Of a DNA stretch of 64,000 nucleotides, positions 61,119 to 64,000 are shown piece by piece. The notes under the pieces were generated by a model that saw nothing but the letters and a program-made list of their open reading frames with translations, was not told the DNA's origin and ran no database searches. The translations under genes and the position numbers were made by a program. The number at the start of each line of letters is the position of its first letter. Within the stretch, counting starts at the first letter, position 1. This DNA is from Bryoerythrophyllum caledonicum (Eukaryota > Streptophyta > Bryopsida > Pottiales > Pottiaceae), in the NCBI GenBank assembly GCA_963971425.1, contig OZ020514.1, positions 17,519,406 to 17,583,405 of the forward strand, read 5' to 3'.

Positions 61119-62832
61119 CAGTACCTTGCAAATGAGTTACGTTTATTTCTTGAACTGTCAGAACTTGTCTTCTATAGTGGTGTCACTTCGGAATGAGATC
61201 TTGGCAAGAATTTCAAACACTTGGCTACGTAACTTAGTGGATACATAAAAATCATAGTTGTGACTCACCAGCTGCTAAATTTAGGACGTACCAAAATGTC
61301 AACAGCTACAAATTCGGGAATTTTAAAAGACAGCTTGAACTTGTTGTCACTACAATTGGAATGCTTGCAACAATGTTAACTGCGAACACGCCATCACAAC
61401 AAAGAATTTTTCTGACTTGCAACTACAAAATGGATCCTTGGGTTCTAAGAATCATAGTGGATTTGAGTGCTAGAGTGTTTGTAGCAAAATTGAGTATTGG
61501 TGGAGGTCAAAATTGTTGGGTATATGGTCTGTGCAAAGTTGTGCATGTTGTTGTTGTCTTTGCATGCTTGTTGTGTATTGGTTCCATTTCAGAGAGATGA
61601 AGACAAGGACTTTGAATGAGGAAGAAAGAGGGGTCATCGTGGGAATGCGGAGTGCTGGAATGTCAACTTATAGTATTGCGAAGGAACTAAAAATGAGTCA
61701 GTCAACTGTCTTCACTATCTGGAAGAACTAGTGTGAGCGCGGTACAGTGGTAGCGCATAAGCCCTGTTGAAGGGCTTAAAAGCTTTCAATTCGTGATAAG
61801 AGGGACCTTGCGCGCATTCTCAGCCAAAATCCTCACCTATCTCGTGGAGATATCATTGAGAAGATGAAGGTCAAAGTCTGCAAGCGCACATTGTCAACGT
61901 ATATCAACAAATTGGGTTTTGGCAATCGAATTGCAGTGAGGAAGCCATATTTGAGCAAGAAATACAAAGCAGATAGGCTAGCATTTGCAAAGGCTCACAA
62001 GAGGTGGACTCTATCACATTGGCGCAACATTATGTGGACAGTCGAGTCTTCTTTTGAAATTGGAAAGACGTCCCGACAAGTCAAGGTTTGGCGTCGACTG
62101 TATGAACGCTACTCAATGGATTGCATAGCCCCCACATTCAAGACGGGCCGCACTTTTGTCATGATTTGGGGTGCCTTTAGTGGCTTTGATAAGTGCCCTA
62201 TTATTGTTATGCCACTTCACAAACGCACAAGTGAAGATTTTGTGAATATTGTATATGAAGGTCGCTTAAGTGGCTTTTATTTCATGCATGATGAGCGTGA
62301 GAATCTTATCCTCATGGAAGACGGCGCCCCAGTGTATCGTAGTAAATACGCTGAAAGTTGGAGATTGGCGCATCACATTAAGAAGCTGAAGTGGCCGGCA
62401 AACTCGTCGGACTTGAACCCTATAGAAAACCTATGGATGATTGTAAAGGACTGTGTACAAAATGGGCCAATACCAAAAAACCAAGAAGAAATGATTGAAT
62501 CCATTGAACGGGCATAAGAAGGCATCTCTAAGGAAATAATTGAGATCGTCATTGCTAGCATGCCTAAACGTATGAAGGCTGTAATTGATGCTAAAGGTGG
62601 TAGCATAAGATGGTAGGTAAAATATTCTAAGATACTTTATTGTTGTATGATTTTGCAAGTTTGTTGTAAAATTTTCTTCTTGCAGTAAAGTCCACTTTAT
62701 TACCTTTCCAATGCAATTTTCCATACATGATTTGGCCCAAAATTGAATCTGTAATGCCAATTCAAAATTTCAACTCCATGTTTGTTTACTGCCTTGTGGA
62801 TACAATAAACGTAACTCATTTGTAAGGTACTG
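61119..62832 (+). mobile_element. Tc1/mariner DNA transposon, full length
   Basis: This 1714-bp element has 29-bp terminal inverted repeats beginning CAGTACCTTGCAAATGAGTT (left) and CAGTACCTTACAAATGAGTT (right, read inverse), with a single difference over 29 bases. TA dinucleotides flank it at 61117-61118 and 62833-62834, the standard target duplication of the superfamily. It contains one transposase frame. The near-identity of the ends suggests fairly recent insertion, although the transposase is inactive. Confidence 0.95.
61597..62616 (+). pseudogene. Tc1-type (DD34E) transposase, inactivated
   Basis: A single 339-codon frame, the normal length for the family, is interrupted by four in-frame stops: TAG at 61729, TGA and TAA just after 61760, and TAA at 62515. 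The N-terminus shows the paired helix-turn-helix region (LNEEERGVIVGMRSAGMSTY, then SIAKELKMSQSTVFTIWKN). The catalytic part has WTVESSFEIGK, LMEDGAPVYRS and WPANSSDLNPIENLW, with exactly 34 residues between the second Asp and the Glu. The first catalytic position, normally Asp before ESSF, reads Val. Transposition by this copy is therefore excluded, although its ends could still be moved by another copy. Transcription would run left to right between the inverted repeats. Confidence 0.9.
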
Positions 62833-62834
62833 TA

Positions 62835-64000
62835 CAAATCCTTGCACACAAGATGAGTCCCCAAAACTCGACAACTTGAAAACCTACCAACTCGCGCACA
62901 TCACAACTTACAACAAGTAAACTCTAAACTCTCACAACCCACACAACAACTCGCTCACACCTCACAACAACTCACAACAATGCGCTCACAACAACTCACA
63001 TAAACACCTTCACAACTCACTACTCACAACAAGCCGCTCATTGTAATTTCAAACCCTACACTGACAACTCTCTCACATACAACACACAAGACTCAAACCC
63101 TCAACACACAACGCACAACACTCTCCTCACTCCCACACACATCCACGCTCACAAGTGATGCACAAACCCTTATACAAAGAAAGACTTGGTCTGCACAAGA
63201 GACGCTGAAGGGAGGTGAGGTTGCAAAAAAGACACTCACAAAAGATGAGAAGCGAGGTGAAACCCCCACCTACACAATATGAAAACGTACAAATGATTAC
63301 CTTTTTGTAAAACGTCCATTCTATGGTTTTAGATTTTGATTGGAAGGTCTTATGACCGTGGGCCGCTTTTCCTCTTGACCGTGGGCCACCTTCACAAAGG
63401 GTTTAGCATATTCAAAAAATTGTGCAAGAAGTGGCAATATCGAAATTGTCAATTCAATTAAAATTTTTGGAAACATAAATATGTTTTTGAACAGTAATTG
63501 AAATGGACAAAAAGAAGGTTTACACCACATTACTGGTGTAGGAAAAATGAAATTAAAATCTATGAAGACATTTAAGTCTTTTGTACCTTGCTCGAGAATG
63601 TGTGACAATGTGTGAAAATGTTTAATTTGGGTTAATATAATTTTCATCACTAAAGACAATAGATTTTTTTAATAATATAAAAGAAAGTATTATTTATTGC
63701 TAGTGATCAATAATCTAACATTCAATATAGTGATCTATAAAAAGTTTTTGGAGTTCTCCATTGTGCCCACTTTCTCCATTTAATATAAAAATTTCTATAA
63801 CTTTTTCATTTTATGTCAGGTTTAGATTAAAAAAACTCACAATACAATAAATAATTTCCACGTGTAGTAAAAATTCCATGGAAGAATAATATAAACTAAC
63901 ACCAATAGAACCAACTCAAATCTTTAAGAGTCCCCTGAGTAGACTCTTTAGACTTTAGGACTTGTTTAAGGGATTTTGGGATTAAAATACGTAACAATAG
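62835..64000. other. CTCACAAC-rich then AT-rich sequence, no gene
   Basis: 62.88-63.13 kb continues the CTCACAAC low-complexity block. From 63.3 kb to the end the sequence is AT-rich with one minus-strand frame (63321-63659) that has no recognisable domain. Confidence 0.4.

Noticed and set aside
1-64000. tRNA, rRNA, snRNA genes or riboswitches
   Set aside because: No cloverleaf with A and B boxes, rRNA core or spliceosomal RNA signature was noticed by eye. A covariance-model scan would be needed to exclude small ones.

Overview
The window looks like nuclear DNA of a land plant or streptophyte alga, probably not a seed plant. The basis is one clear plant-type gene: a short SERK-ectodomain-like leucine-rich repeat protein of the LRR1 class, with eight coding exons that splice in phase. 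Next to it lies a broken copy of the plastid ATP synthase gamma subunit gene (atpC). Introns are short with GT-AG borders. The intergenic DNA is AT-rich and full of decayed mobile elements. No rRNA, tRNA, CRISPR array or bacterial operon was seen, and the species cannot be named from this sequence.

Layout. 0-3 kb: a degenerate 68-bp tandem repeat and a GC-rich block with exon-like pieces on the minus strand (a papain-type prodomain fragment and an unrecognised piece). 3.9-4.4 kb: a degenerate GTCCGC-rich repeat. 4.75-6.33 kb: the 3' end of a repeated retroelement, called family E here. 8.6-11.4 kb, minus: a spliced, broken gene with a Crypton-type tyrosine recombinase domain. 13.2-14.3 kb: atpC pseudogene. 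15.9-17.7 kb, minus: the intact LRR gene. 22.8-26.1 kb: a decayed Ty3/gypsy-like element that carries a cytosine-5 DNA methyltransferase-like domain after gag and protease. 26.3-28.5 kb: a broken MULE transposase with a SWIM zinc finger. 29.6-41.5 kb: a four-part nest in which one E copy is split by a diverged cousin (B), which itself holds another E copy and a MITE-like element. 45.6-49.4 kb: the best-kept E copy, with a perfect 5-bp target duplication. 53.7-60.3 kb: an FCP1-like phosphatase pseudogene and a large ParB-like plus DNA-methyltransferase-like pseudogene, sprinkled with about 15 copies of a 31-35 bp palindrome. 61.1-62.8 kb: a complete-length but inactivated Tc1/mariner (DD34E) element with TA duplication.

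Only the LRR gene looks like a working host gene. Three observations stand out: the methyltransferase-carrying gypsy fossil, the E family (about 3.8-kb units with TG...CA ends and 5-bp duplications but no paired LTRs, and with reading frames inside), and the palindrome family confined to the right-hand part of the window. Exon borders were read by eye and nothing was checked against a database.
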